The translations under genes and the position numbers were made by a program. Below, piece by piece: positions 1 through 12,153 of a DNA stretch of 64,000 nt (the stretch's first letter is position 1; each line of letters opens with the position of its first letter). The stretch is taken from NCBI GenBank assembly GCA_903813345.2, contig CAIIXF020000011.1, forward strand, positions 31,676,166-31,740,165, written 5' to 3'. Source of the stretch: Owenia fusiformis (taxonomy: Eukaryota; Annelida; Polychaeta; Sabellida; Oweniidae). The notes beneath the pieces were generated by a model, which saw only the letters and a program-made list of their open reading frames with translations, ran no database searches and was not told the DNA's origin.

Positions 1-599
1 TACTTTGACTACAATTCATCTAAGGTCATACCTGCATTTTATGATTTCTGGACAATATCTTCTTCACTTTGAGAAAACGTCACTCTTTGTAGAAAATAAG
101 GAAAATAACCCAAAATTATAAGAATATGGAAATTAAAAGGAAAAGCTAATTTTGCGTCAAGCCCTGACACCCAAACTCCTCACATCTACAAAATGAAGAA
201 GATATTGTCCAGATCTGAGATTAATGTTTTAGTCTAAGGAAAATCATTGAATGGATATGACCTGAGATAAATACTAGATACTGTAATTAGACCGAACCGA
301 TAAACCAGTGTATTCTTTCTGTCATATAGTATGTAATGTATGTATGTAATACCTTAATGGATCAAGATGTAATTAGACAACAAGCTTTGAAATGTTAGAC
401 TTAAGCTTCAGTGCATTATGTCTTGCTTTGTAACCCAAACAAATAAGCGGTCTAAAGCTAATAATTTAATCTTACTTATTGAATTATCTAATTATCCATA
501 TTCCAAGGACAACATATGAGTTAAGCTTTTACTGGTCTGCCAAAGAATCCCACTATTTTGAAGCAAATTGGCATTTTACCTTCCTTGTTGAAATTACCT

Positions 600-790
600 T
601 AAACCCAGTTGGACTTAATTTTGCACCCAGTCAAAATTTACCTTATACCCAGTTGAAGCTTACCCTTTACCCTGTTTATTTAGATGTCCTTATATCTTGA
701 TGATATTTACTTTGCACCCAGTTAAAATGTCCTTGTACCCTGTTGAGATTTACCTTTCTAGTCATTATTTACCTTGCACCCACCAGAAAA
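600..790. repeat. Degenerate tandem repeat with ACCCAGTTGA core
   Basis: About seven diverged copies of a roughly 27-bp unit built on TTTACCTT-GCACCCAGTTGAAAT follow one another. It is non-coding and spacing is irregular. Confidence 0.5.
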
Positions 791-1843
791 TCTATCTGGT
801 CATAATTGAGAATTGACAAAATCTTGATAAATTCTTCTACATACTGAGTTGAGATGCCAACAGATGCAGCCTACGTTGTGCACTTTTATGAAATTACATG
901 TATTCACTGATTATGAAAAGGAACGTAATCAGCCTAGAAAATTGACATAAATAAAATATGTAATCGATGCTTCCACACCAAATATTTGCAATTCCTGTTG
1001 GTAATATTTATCCAGAATTTACAAGATTTTAATATTGACATATTGTAGTTGGAATGCTAATCTACCAATAATAATTATAATGATATAAGATTATCTTCAA
1101 CCAATTCTCAGGAAGATCATACACAGTCACTCTACTATACCTAACTAGAAATGCATACGATACTCTGTTTGTCTAATTGTATTGTTTAGTATATTTTTGA
1201 AAGTACCTTATTAACATCTATCACTCATCCGATAAACCATTCATAAGGAACAGACACATAAAAGCAAATAACATAATCATTACTGATAAGCCAAATGGGT
1301 TGCCACTGAACACCAAATGCAAGGTATAGTAGAGTGACAGTATATAAATGGGAAATGCAGGGACTAATGGGAATCAATTGAACAAGAAATATTCTGGGTA
1401 AAAAAAATCCCTGCGCCATCTCTCGATTGATTTGCATAATTGCTATAACATGTATTGTAAAATCATTGCCGAGGAGCCACTATATTAAACACCTTTCGTA
1501 AATCATAAGCACCTTGTACAATTGTAAATGTCCTTTGTGAATTTCAATGTTCACTGTGTCTTATTGGATATCCTGTTTGATTATCTATACTGCCAACTGT
1601 AGCTGTGTGGAGCTGTTTTCTGTTTTTGTTGTATCATTTATACTACATGGGCTTATCTTGATACATATCCAAGTATAGGATAAACTTTTTTCCTGATTCC
1701 ATTCAGATTTTTTTATATTTAAAAAGGGCAGGTACATGTATAGTTAGTGCATGTAATGAGTGTGTATATAGAATGGGCATGTAATTATTAGGACATTTAA
1801 TGAGAGTTTATAGAATTATGGCATGTAGTGTGTGCATATATAG

Positions 1844-2017
1844 CAGGCCCATAGCCAGAATTTTCCAAGGGGGGTTCACTTTTTCCAAAAATTTCTAGGG
1901 GGGTTCACTTAGGCAAATTTGGCCAAAAATCCCTCAAAAAATAGTCAGAATGATGAAAAACTGCATGATTTTGAAAGAAATTGTGGCCAGGGGGGGGGGG
2001 TTCTTTATAGGGGCCTG
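1844..2017 (+). mobile_element. CAGGCCC-ended MITE, copy 1
   Basis: This 174-bp element begins CAGGCCCATAGCCAG and ends GGGGCCTG. It shares its interior (AACTGCATGATTTTGAAAGAA, then a long G run) with copies at 9480 and 62133. The flanks are TATAG and TATAC, a 5-bp target duplication with one mismatch. It is the most diverged of the three copies. Open frames crossing it are not genes. Confidence 0.75.
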
Positions 2018-5000
2018 TATACAGTATAGTAAAGGAATTTAGTGAGAGAAATCTGGGTCTTCAAATACCCAGTTGTAACTAATATGGAATTAAATCTAAA
2101 TTGACTGAGAGCCATTAAACCCTCTAATCGGTGTAAAATAGAATGAGATATTGGGGAAATTGATTCTAAAGCCATGGAGATTCTTTACAACTTTAAGTAG
2201 AAATAAAACTGACAATTTCTACATATCCTGAAAATAACTCACCACGACAACCACATTTTTATTGGACACAACATGTTTGAAAGAGAAATTTGCAAAAAGT
2301 AACTTGAATAAGAGAGATGTTAAATCTCAAAATTGTACATACTTAACAAAAAAGAGTCACTTTAAGAGTTACTCTTTAGAGATAAAATGATTATATTAAG
2401 CAAGAAAAGAGAATTTAGAAATAGGGAAAAGTAATCTAGCTTTAACTATAAACCCTTATTTACAATTCCCATTTGTCAAGGGTTTTTGATACAACTTGTG
2501 AGCTTAATGTACAATTGTTTGAAACAAATTCAAGATTTTTCTCGCAATCTTTCTTATCCCAAGTGACATTTATCAGGGCCGTATATATTGTTCCTTAATT
2601 GAAAGGTTGTGTTTCAGAAAAATGTACATGTCAGGAATATTAATCACATTGGAAAGAAAGGACATCTTTGGACAAATTATCTAAATGCCGAGGGGATCCC
2701 TTGGGGTTTAAATGAGACTACTTAGTTATAAAGGTGTGTCGTATCAAGAAAAAATAACATTAACATCATGTAATTTTTCAGTTTTTATTAGAGATTAGGC
2801 TATACCCCCAAGCAGGCAGAATTGAATAAGTGTGGTGATATTTTCAAGGAATATGAATACTGATAGGATGTTATAGAATTATCAGTGATATTGAAGAAAT
2901 ATGAGTGATATCAAAGAACTATCAGTGATAACCAAAGAATATTTGAGCCATAAGAACATATTTTTGAAAAAGGTGTATAAATGAAATTACTTACAGGAAG
3001 ATTTATTTTCGTTCTTACTGATGTTCTGCGAACATATTGACATATTTTTCAAAATGATATAAATAATATAAATGTTCCAATATAGGTTAAATTTATTTTG
3101 TTTTCTAGTGGAATTCGACTATTAATCTTAGTACTTGGTTCCCCTGAGTAAATTAATATGGCGATTTGTCATCATAAAACAATCAAATGTTGACGCATTA
3201 CATTGGGAATTATAATCACATTCCAGTTATAGATGATTTTCTCAGCGCAATATTCTGATTATATATCCTCCATTGATTCATAGGTGGCGACACTGTCTGT
3301 GAAATAGTTTTTGATTGGTGAATAATTTTGTATTACTTGTATCTCTTGTTATTTTTTACCTATAACCTTGGCTTAGAACCTTGCATTTTATTGACTTGTC
3401 ATGTGGACTTGACCTCAATAGCTTGACCCAGTCTTGACATTGTCTTTTGACCATATTAATCTTATCCATATGCCAGCTCGGTCAAGTTTAACCTATAGGC
3501 TTGACCACAATAGCTTGACCAAATACTTGACCACAGTAACTTAATATTTAGTCTTGGCTGTGGCAATCTGGCCCATCTTATACACGAAAGCATAGTCTAC
3601 TTGCCTTGATGTCAGTAATTTGACCTACATGCACTTTTAAGGCTCAACCCATCCTAAGAACAGGAAGTAAGACGCGATTCAGATGAAGCTTTGTTAATTG
3701 CCATTACATTGTTACATTTGTATTGCTTCAAAAGCAGCTATACAATCATCTTCAAATGTCTATGATCGATCTCAATTATACTTATTGTCATTTCCTTGTT
3801 CCCCACTTAGTGTTAAGTGTACCTATAGATGTTGGTGACATGTAGAGGCATTATCTTGTGAATAATCTTTATGCTATTGTTTACTTCTTCCAATTATTTT
3901 TTCCAATGATGCAGTAGCCCCGGGCTAGATCCCCAGTTCAGGCAGTTTGGTTGTTGTGTTAAATGATTCAGGGTGTTTGACTGAGTGATGTACAACTCGT
4001 GCAAAAGGCTGCGGTGTGTTATTGCATTTCTGGGTATCAGTGCACATAAAAGTCACAGGAATCCTCTTAAGGAGGGGTTTCTGGGATATTTGGAATCATT
4101 TCTTTTATATTACTGTATGTAATAATATAAACTGTCTTATTAGAGAACACCAAATTAAGAAAAATCAGACATTTCATTCACTGGTTTATAGAGAAAACAA
4201 TCAAGGAATAAGAATAAAATGAGAGAGAAATTTTGGTGGCACGGAGGCATCCATATCGTTCCAAAGTCACGTCTTGAGAGATGTCTGGCTGTTAAGAAAG
4301 CTAAAGCCTATGATATTATATCTTGAATACAGAGAATTTTAATGATGACACACAGCAAATTAATCAGTCAAAAATCTAACCCGACATAACTTCCAATATT
4401 TCTTAATGAAAAATATGACATTTAATCAAAAATATTAAAAGCATAGACGAGTAGATCATATTACAATGACATTCATTTAAACTGAGTTTACTCTCTGGCA
4501 CTTTGCATCATTAATAGATTCTCATCTCTATGCCTAAATGTAAATGTCCCTGTAGTTATGTTTTAGAATACATAATAGAGAGAAATTGTGTAAATATTCC
4601 AAGAAATGAAATACATATATTTATAGCTAATACTCTAAATTGTATACAAATGCAAAAAAATTGTATACTTCTTTCAAATTTAAGAGAGAAATGGCATGAA
4701 ATTCATTTTTAGCAGACGGAGATTTCATCAGGGTAAATACATCTCTCTGACTTGACATAGCCATTAATCTGCTTCTCACATCTGACATACCATTCATCTG
4801 TCAAGTTTCTTGATCATTCTGAAGTATTCAGAGTTTTGTTCTGATCAAGAAAGAGTTTTTTCAGAAGATTATCTGTAAATTATAAATGAGTGAATGACAA
4901 AATCTAACCTTATCATCTGACTCATATCACGAGATAATATTTTTCATTAAGAGGGTATTGAGAATAAATCATGGTATGAGATTCTGTTTATATTTTAGGT

Positions 5001-5070
5001 AATTTTCTTTCTAAATGTAATGTCATGAGGTACCCTCACATTGGATCAATTAATTTAATATGATAAATAC

Positions 5071-5477
5071 ATGTTTATCCCATACTTGGATGTGTTACAG
5101 GTACATAAAGCAAGTTTGTGAAAACTTATATTTTCATCAGCGGGCAGATATAGCTTTACGTCCCGCTCCGAGCGGGCAGATATAGTATATCTGACCGCTA
5201 CGTCATAACCGTCACTCGCATATTTGTTCATAATTTGTAACGTTCGCGTAATGACTGTAAACGACAATGGAGAAAACACAGACAATCGGGATCTGTTTGA
5301 TAGCAAGGAGCATCCACTTAATCAATCAAAAATTCGAGAAAATAAATATGGGAATATTTGAGAGAACAGGAAAATCCACCCACGGCCAAGAAAACAAAAC
5401 TGGACATGAATATTCTAAAATATGTCCACGATTGAACAATGTGAACCAGATGACCAAGATTGGTATGGGATAAACAT
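5071..5477 (+). mobile_element. TIR-bounded block of composite palindromic repeat, copy 1
   Basis: The ends are a perfect 15-bp inverted repeat: ATGTTTATCCCATAC at 5071-5085 and its complement at 5463-5477. The interior holds a small GC-rich hairpin (5172-5205, AGCGGGCAGATATA paired with TATATCTGACCGCT). A related block lies at 53060-53357. The block is followed after one base by the 140-bp hairpin at 5479. No protein is encoded, so if mobile it is non-autonomous. Confidence 0.7.
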
Positions 5478-5478
5478 A

Positions 5479-5618
5479 TTATCCTATAGTCGGTTCAGGA
5501 TATTGGGATTATCCCTTGGCCAATATAACATATTTTCCCTCGGGACCTGCGGCCCTCGGGCAAATATATTATATTGGCCTCGGGATAATCCCAATATCCT
5601 GAACCTCATATAGGATAA
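5479..5618. repeat. 140-bp hairpin with CCCTCGGG apex (copy A)
   Basis: Two 70-nt arms are self-complementary at about 58 of 70 positions around a centre at 5548/5549. The apex reads CCCTCGGGACCTGCGGCCC. It has the same length and register as the hairpin at 53360-53499, but the stems have different sequence. Open frames translated through it are not genes. Confidence 0.8.
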
Positions 5619-6002
5619 TCTCTATATACTGTACATGTATATGTAATATATTGTATATCAAAATAAAAGGTTTCATCCATTAACTTTTCAACATATCTGA
5701 AATTCACTATGGGAGGAACATATTGATGTGGGTGGGAGACAAGACTATGGCAACTACTGCCATCTGACCAAAGTACAATCAATTATTTATTACAGAGATT
5801 AGACAAATCTTTGGGGGTTATTTCAATTATCTCTATTTGATGAATCTTGATAACCTGTAGTTGTATTCTTAGAAATCAACCTCTGTTGCTCTATCTATTA
5901 TAAGAATATGTCAGAGAAATGTTTTGCTTTTCGTTTTGACACTTTCTACATGGGATGTGTTTTGGGTGTTTGATGGTGCCTTTGATGGTACCTTAAAACA
6001 AG

Positions 6003-6838
6003 GCAAAAGGGGCTCTATGCATGATACAAAGGGTCTCTCTGCCTGATTTAAGGGATTCTCTTCCTGATGTAAATGGGCTCTCTGCCTGATAAAAAGGGTC
6101 TCCCTTCTAGATACAAATAGGCTCTTTAACTGATACAAATAGGCTCTCTGCCTGATACTAATAGGCTCTCTGCCTGATACAAATAGGCTCTCTGCCTGAT
6201 ACTAATAGGCTCTCTGCCTGATACTAATAGGCTCTCTGCCTTATACAAATAGGCTCTCTGCCTGATACCAAGGGGCTCTCTGCCTTATACAAATAGGCTC
6301 TCTGCCTGATACCAAGGGGCTCTCTGCCTGATACTAATAGGCTCTCTGCCTGATACTAATAGGCTCTCTGCCTTATACAAATAGGCTCTCTACCTGATAC
6401 TAATAGACTCTTTACCTGATATAAAGAGGCTCTCTGCCTGATACAAATAGGCTCTCTGCCTGATAAAAGGGGCTCTCTTCCTGATACAAATAGGCTCTCT
6501 GCCTGATACAAATAGACTCTTTACCTGATATAAAGAGGCTCTCTGCCTGATACCAAGGGGCTCTCTTCCTGATACAAATAGGCTCTCTGCCTGATAAAAG
6601 GGGCTCTCTTCCTGATACAAATAGGCTCTCTGCCTGATACAAATAGACTCTTTACCTGATATAAAGAGGCTCTCTGCCTGATACCAAGGGGCTCTCTTCC
6701 TGATACAAATAGGCTCTCTGCCTGATACCAAGGGGCTCTTTGCCTGATACTAATAGGCTCTCTGCCTGATACAAATGGAGGCTCTCTTCCTGATACAAAA
6801 GCCTCTGTGCCTGGAACAAAGGGTCTCTCTGTGACTTT
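6003..6838. repeat. Minisatellite, 21-22-bp unit, about 38 copies
   Basis: The unit is AGGCTCTCTGCCTGATACAA plus AT, with variants TACTAAT, TACCAAGG and TAAAAGG. Some units are grouped into a higher-order block: the variant AGACTCTTTACCTGATATAA recurs near 6405, 6514 and 6645. All minus-strand frames stay open for long stretches only because the unit lacks stops. A stray unit lies near 6890. Confidence 0.95.
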
Positions 6839-9479
6839 AATGCTACAGTATGCAAGTTTCTGAATGTGTTGTATGAAAGATGAGATTTAAGGGGCTCATT
6901 GCCTGAAATAAGGAAACTGCTCCTTTAGGAGACAAAATGACCCAAGTTGAAGCCATTACAGTGCTATTACTTTGAGAAAAATCTCCAAATGTGTACGAGT
7001 TTTTCAAGGAATTAACAAATGAGATTAAAGAAAGTATTATGGTAATTGGACCAATCTATTGTCGAATCCTATGATGTAGGAGTGTTTATTAGAAGTGGCA
7101 AGGCTATATGGAAATCCAATACAAGAGAACCGTCCCTATGTCTGAAATATACGTCTGCTCATGTCTTTTTCCTTACTTTCCTCTTTTAAATTTGAATGAA
7201 AGATCAGACTTTTTTAGGTTTTGATATTTAATGGAGTGTTCTCTTTATGGATGTTCAATTTATTTTGTGGAAAATTGACTGCTTTTGTCCATTTTTTAAT
7301 TTTAAAAGATGATGACTTATATGGTTTATATATGAGTGCTCTTAGCAATTGTGTTTTTCTGTATTGGAATTCTGCATAAATGCTGTTCCAGTCCCATCAT
7401 TTGCTCACAGTGTTACTGTATCTGATTGGTCTGTTCTGATCACATAATCCCACAAAGGGATTCTGGGATTGTACATGCTCTGTGCTGTATTGGCTTTATT
7501 GTCTTAGATTCAGAGTAAGAATGAAATGCAGGGATAATTTGATATTGGTTAATTCCCATTTTGGCCTAGTGATTTCTCCATATATTGCATGTATTTTATA
7601 AAAGTATATTGCATGAGGAAAGCAATTTGATCATTGGTCCATGGACTACAAAACAGTAAAAATCAAAATGATTCTCAGTGCAGAGAATCTAGAACAATTT
7701 ATAAATCAATCTAGTTATGAAAGATCATCGTATATTAACCAAAGAGGATCAGTATTGAGCAGAAAGTGAAATTGGGAAGAAGACTAGGCAGCAAATATGT
7801 ATTTCCATAGTACTACTTATACAAGGACTTTTATGAAGACGCTTTACACTTCACAGTCTTTGATAGAAACTTGTTTTTCTGAAATCGTTGATAGCAGAAT
7901 TATCACAAAGGTTTATATAAAATGTTTTCTGAACACTGGTAATTTTCCGTGAATTTCACAATTTACGAGTATCATACCGAATTACAAGGATAGATACCGA
8001 ATAAGAAGTAATTTTGCTGTTAGAAGAAATATTACCTTTTGCCTATAACTGACAGGTGGTAAAATGTCATTTCAGTAAAATTAGTATTTCTGGATTAAAG
8101 GATAAACCCAGTTCAGATTTATGTAAAACTGGTTCTGTGAAAAAATCGGAATTTCCATATCTAGGCGAAATAGCAGCTCATATGATAATTGTTTTTATGT
8201 CTTATGAAAATGAATTGATCGCCTGATGAGCCAGATTAACTCAAAAATATTGACATAAAGGAGGAAAAAAGAATTGTTTGGGATTAGGAGGATAGACAGG
8301 TTAAAATGACAGACATGGCTGAAGTTGGTGCTGAAATGTTGCAAAGGTTCCGTATGATTGCAGAGACTATTGTTGAAACTGGGCGTGAAACAGGTAAAGT
8401 TAAAACATGAAAAGTAGATGGCATGGGAAGACTTAGTTTTGAATATGGGATTCCCAGCCTTGCTCTCTGCTCGGTGATGTTTCAATCACATTTGGTCGGA
8501 ATAGGCAACAAAAAAACTTGAGAACATTATGTTCAATTGAGAACAAAATATTGGGTAGACCACTGTAAGTCACAGAATTGTGAAGAGATCACTGTTAGTT
8601 ATTATGTGGAGTTAAATTAAAGGCAGAATCAGATCTATAGGGGTGACAAAATTACAAGTAACATGTACAACTGACCCACCAATCTATTTTTTACAATCTC
8701 AAATACATAATCTCAAAAAAGATTCACAATATGTTATAAAGTTCTTATAGAAAAATAATATACTATTGTAAAAATCTTTAGTTTTCCTGAAATGAAATGT
8801 GCACTTTGTTTTTTTTAGAAAATAGACATGACATGAACCAGAAATATTCTAAAATTGATACAATTTTTTGTTTGCCTGCTCTCTCTTTAAGTTAGATAAA
8901 TATGCAAGAAAAAAGTATGAAATTTGAGAGAAAAGTGACAGAGTAAAAATGAATAGAAAAATTGCACTCTTTTTTATAAAAGAAAATATCCGTATTCTAT
9001 ATTATCAGTGATGATTAGATGCAAATTTTAATTGATATGAATAGAGTACAAAGAAAGTTGTTTGTTTTGCATTAGATAACTTGACATATGTTTGATAGAT
9101 GACCAAAAATCATTCTTTGCAAGAATATTCAGATTCTTAATAATATTAATGAAAGTATAACACAGATATTAATTAATGTGTATTGAAACTAGGTTCCAAT
9201 AATATTTGTTTGGCGTTTGTCGAGTTTGGCGTGTAAATATTTAAGTCATTCAAAAATAACACTAAAACAATTACTTCTTGATTTTTACACCATAGGTATT
9301 GATCGTGTAAATAGCTTGGAGTATCTGTCTTTGTACAACTCAAGTCAAATCAAAATATCAAGTGGTTGTAAAATATCATTAAATGGTATCTCATTGTTCC
9401 TCTCATTGTTTTACTACCCATTTGCAGAACTCAGTTTCATCTGGACTCTTTAAATTAGAATTAATTCTGTCATCTAGCC

Positions 9480-9652
9480 CAGGCCCGTAGCCAGGATTTG
9501 CCAAGGGGGGTTCATATTTCAAAAAATTCCAGGGGGGGTTCACAAAAGTGCTCAAAATGGTGAAAACTGCATGATTTTGAAAGAATTTTGGCCAGGGGGG
9601 GGGGGGGTTCGCCCGAACCCTGCGAACCCCCCCCCCCCTGGCTACGGGCCTG
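9480..9652 (+). mobile_element. CAGGCCC-ended MITE, copy 2
   Basis: The 173-bp element has terminal inverted repeats CAGGCCCGTAGCCAGG and CCTGGCTACGGGCCTG. It is flanked by an exact 5-bp duplication TAGCC (9475-9479 and 9653-9657). A run of G faces a run of C near the right end, so part of it could fold into a very stable hairpin. Terminal CAG suits a hAT-like origin, but the 5-bp duplication is shorter than the usual 8 bp, so the superfamily is left open. Confidence 0.9.
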
Positions 9653-9866
9653 TAGCCTATATCCATCAGAATATATGTTCAGAAAGTCATGACATTGCAT
9701 TTTTTGCCTGTATAATTAGGTAAGGTTACAGTTTTGCTTGATGATAGAGATTCTGAAATGTGACTCTATTAAATGGTTCATTACTCAAAAAATTAGAGAA
9801 GCGTAACTATTATATAACTACAGTTATTCTGAAATATTTGTAAAATTCATAGAAAATACTTAGAGG

Positions 9867-10176
9867 TTATGTCACTATGACGTGAAATATGCCTGAGTTC
9901 TCCCAATATAGGCCGACCTTGGGAGGCTCTATATTTGGGCAAGAACGAAGGCATATTTCACGTCATAGTGACATAACTGATGTATTACATGCCTTTGTTC
10001 CCATGGTTACTTTGTATCAATGACGTGACGTCATGATATTATCATGGTTATTAAAGAAATCTAATATCAAAACGAGGTAAGCGGGCTATATCGGGGTAAT
10101 CGGGCAATATCGGTGGATATAGCTCGCTAACTTTCCCATTGACTTCCATACAAATGCTTCGCTAGGTATGTAATAC
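9867..10176 (-). mobile_element. Composite palindromic repeat, reversed relative (hairpin plus TIR block)
   Basis: A 110-bp hairpin (9867-9976; arms GTTATGTCACTATGACGTGA and complement) is followed within about five bases by a block bounded by GTATTACAT (9982-9990) and ATGTAATAC (10168-10176). That block contains a GC-rich hairpin, AGCGGGCTATATC with GATATAGCTCGCT, at 10080-10130. The order is that of the repeats at 5071-5618 and 53060-53499 read in reverse, though the end sequences differ. Confidence 0.6.
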
Positions 10177-12153
10177 AGTACAATATAGTTGAATTAAAAT
10201 GTGTCTCTGAAAGTAACCTTTGATAGAATACTAATTCCTTAATCGGAAGACATTAACAGAAAATAGATGTTATCAAGAATAACACTTTTTCAAGTGTTCA
10301 ATTCAATTTAAGATAAAAGAACTACTAGTACGTGTCAAATAGATTATCTTTGGATCTATATTTTACACAATGTAGGCGTTTAATGGCAGTTTCCTAATGA
10401 CGACATCGAGCCTAAAAGATTCATCACATAATAATGATATCAACAGAGATTTTGTGTTAAAAATAGTCCAATAGTGCTCTCTTGTGTATTGAAGCAATTC
10501 AACTGGTTGCTTCTCTTACGAGAGAATTTCAAATTACTTCAAATTTAATCGAAATGTTTGTGCTTTCTCAACTGAGATTTTAGAATATACATGTATGTTA
10601 AAACAATTTTAGGCAATTTTAATTGGAATTTCACCTTTTGTTCAGAAAAGATATGATGTTTGAGATGAGAAAAAATGCTTATTATATTTTCATTTCAAAT
10701 ATTATTAATTTCAATTCAATCATTATCAAAAAAAAGCTTTTTCAGTGAAGTCACAGAATTGATATGTAATATATTTGAAATTACTAAACTTGCCTTGAAC
10801 TGTCTTGTTTCAAACAAATTTAAGGTCATTTGTGCTACTAACATGATTTTCAAAACATACTGTCTCATAATTCAATGGAAGTATCTCACTGTTAAACTCC
10901 TTTTGATTATAGGGTGTAGGGACTTTGCAATCTCATCCAAACTAATCAATACTGCCTGGTGAGATTTTAACAGTTTGGGACGGTTAATAATGTAAGAAGG
11001 GGGAAGTGTTGCATGTCTCCACATTCTTGTCTAATTGGTACAAAGATCAATGTATGTTATATATTAATAGGAAATTTGTTGATTTAATTGAGATTTATTT
11101 GACATTTTTGCCTATCAATTTGCTTACCCGGCAAGATTCTGATTAATTCTCTCGCTATTTTCGTAGTTTTTGCCAAAGGTTAATGAATCAAATTGGATTA
11201 AGTGGTGATTTATCAAATGGATATCATGTGCTAATTATGGGCCCTGAATATTATGTGAAGGTGTCTGGTATATAATGGTGTCATTGATCAACTTATATAT
11301 GAGCTTGGAATTAGACAGAAAAAGGGGCCACAAAGTAAAGATATGTAGTTGATTAAGCAGTCCATTATAAATTGACAAGAAATTCACCAGTGACCTTATC
11401 ACCTCATTTTTGAAAAATAAAAATATTTGGGTAACATTCCAAAAAATTAATTTACACGAATACAAGGATGTTAAAGGATTCATAAATAAATATTCTGAGT
11501 TGCTCTTTCAGAAAATGAATTCTCTGATGCTAGTCTGTTTTGTATATTTCCCTTCAAGTCCTAATGCCCTAATGGTATTATTACACCATATGTAACATAA
11601 AGTTCAATAATCTAATATAATACAGGGACTTTACCACTATTGTTCAATTAATTATATCATCTTGACAATTTCATTGGATTTAGCATGTAAGTTTAGAACA
11701 CTTCATTACCAGGGTTCAAACCTACCTGTCATGTCTCAGATTTGTTTCCTGAAATTCTGAATGAAACAGCTGCCATTGATATAAGAAATTACAGTGCTGA
11801 AATAAAATATAAATATGTTATGAACTGGTTCTACTTATTTCTACTATTGTTCATTTTTTGAATCGTCATCTCTGATCCAACATGACATTTCTTCATGGGT
11901 AATGCTTCTCTTGGTCAATGTTATAATTGCATAAGACAATGTCTGTAGAGTCAGACAGTGGTAAATGATGAATTTAATCATAAGTTGATTATCAGTGGAT
12001 TTGTAAGGCTGACATGATCATATAATTAAATCTACTGTACATTTTGAAGCAAGGGCCAAGGTCAGTTAGTCTGGCTCCAAACCCCTGTCCCCCCACAACT
12101 TGGCTGCATTCCTTCTCACACAGATCGTGAGGTTTGAAGTGGGGGGTCACAAG

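Noticed and set aside
6003-6838. CRISPR-like array
   Set aside because: Units are contiguous without spacers and the host is an animal; it is a minisatellite.
6390-6855. Overlapping minus-strand open frames rich in AESLFVSGREP-type repeats
   Set aside because: They are readings of the 21-22-bp minisatellite in several frames; no conservation or splice context supports a protein.
8195-8485. 96-codon minus-strand open frame
   Set aside because: No homology, no splice or polyadenylation context, and AT-rich composition; chance is sufficient.
9403-9700. Two overlapping minus-strand open frames with poly-proline
   Set aside because: They lie across a MITE; the proline runs come from its G/C homopolymers.
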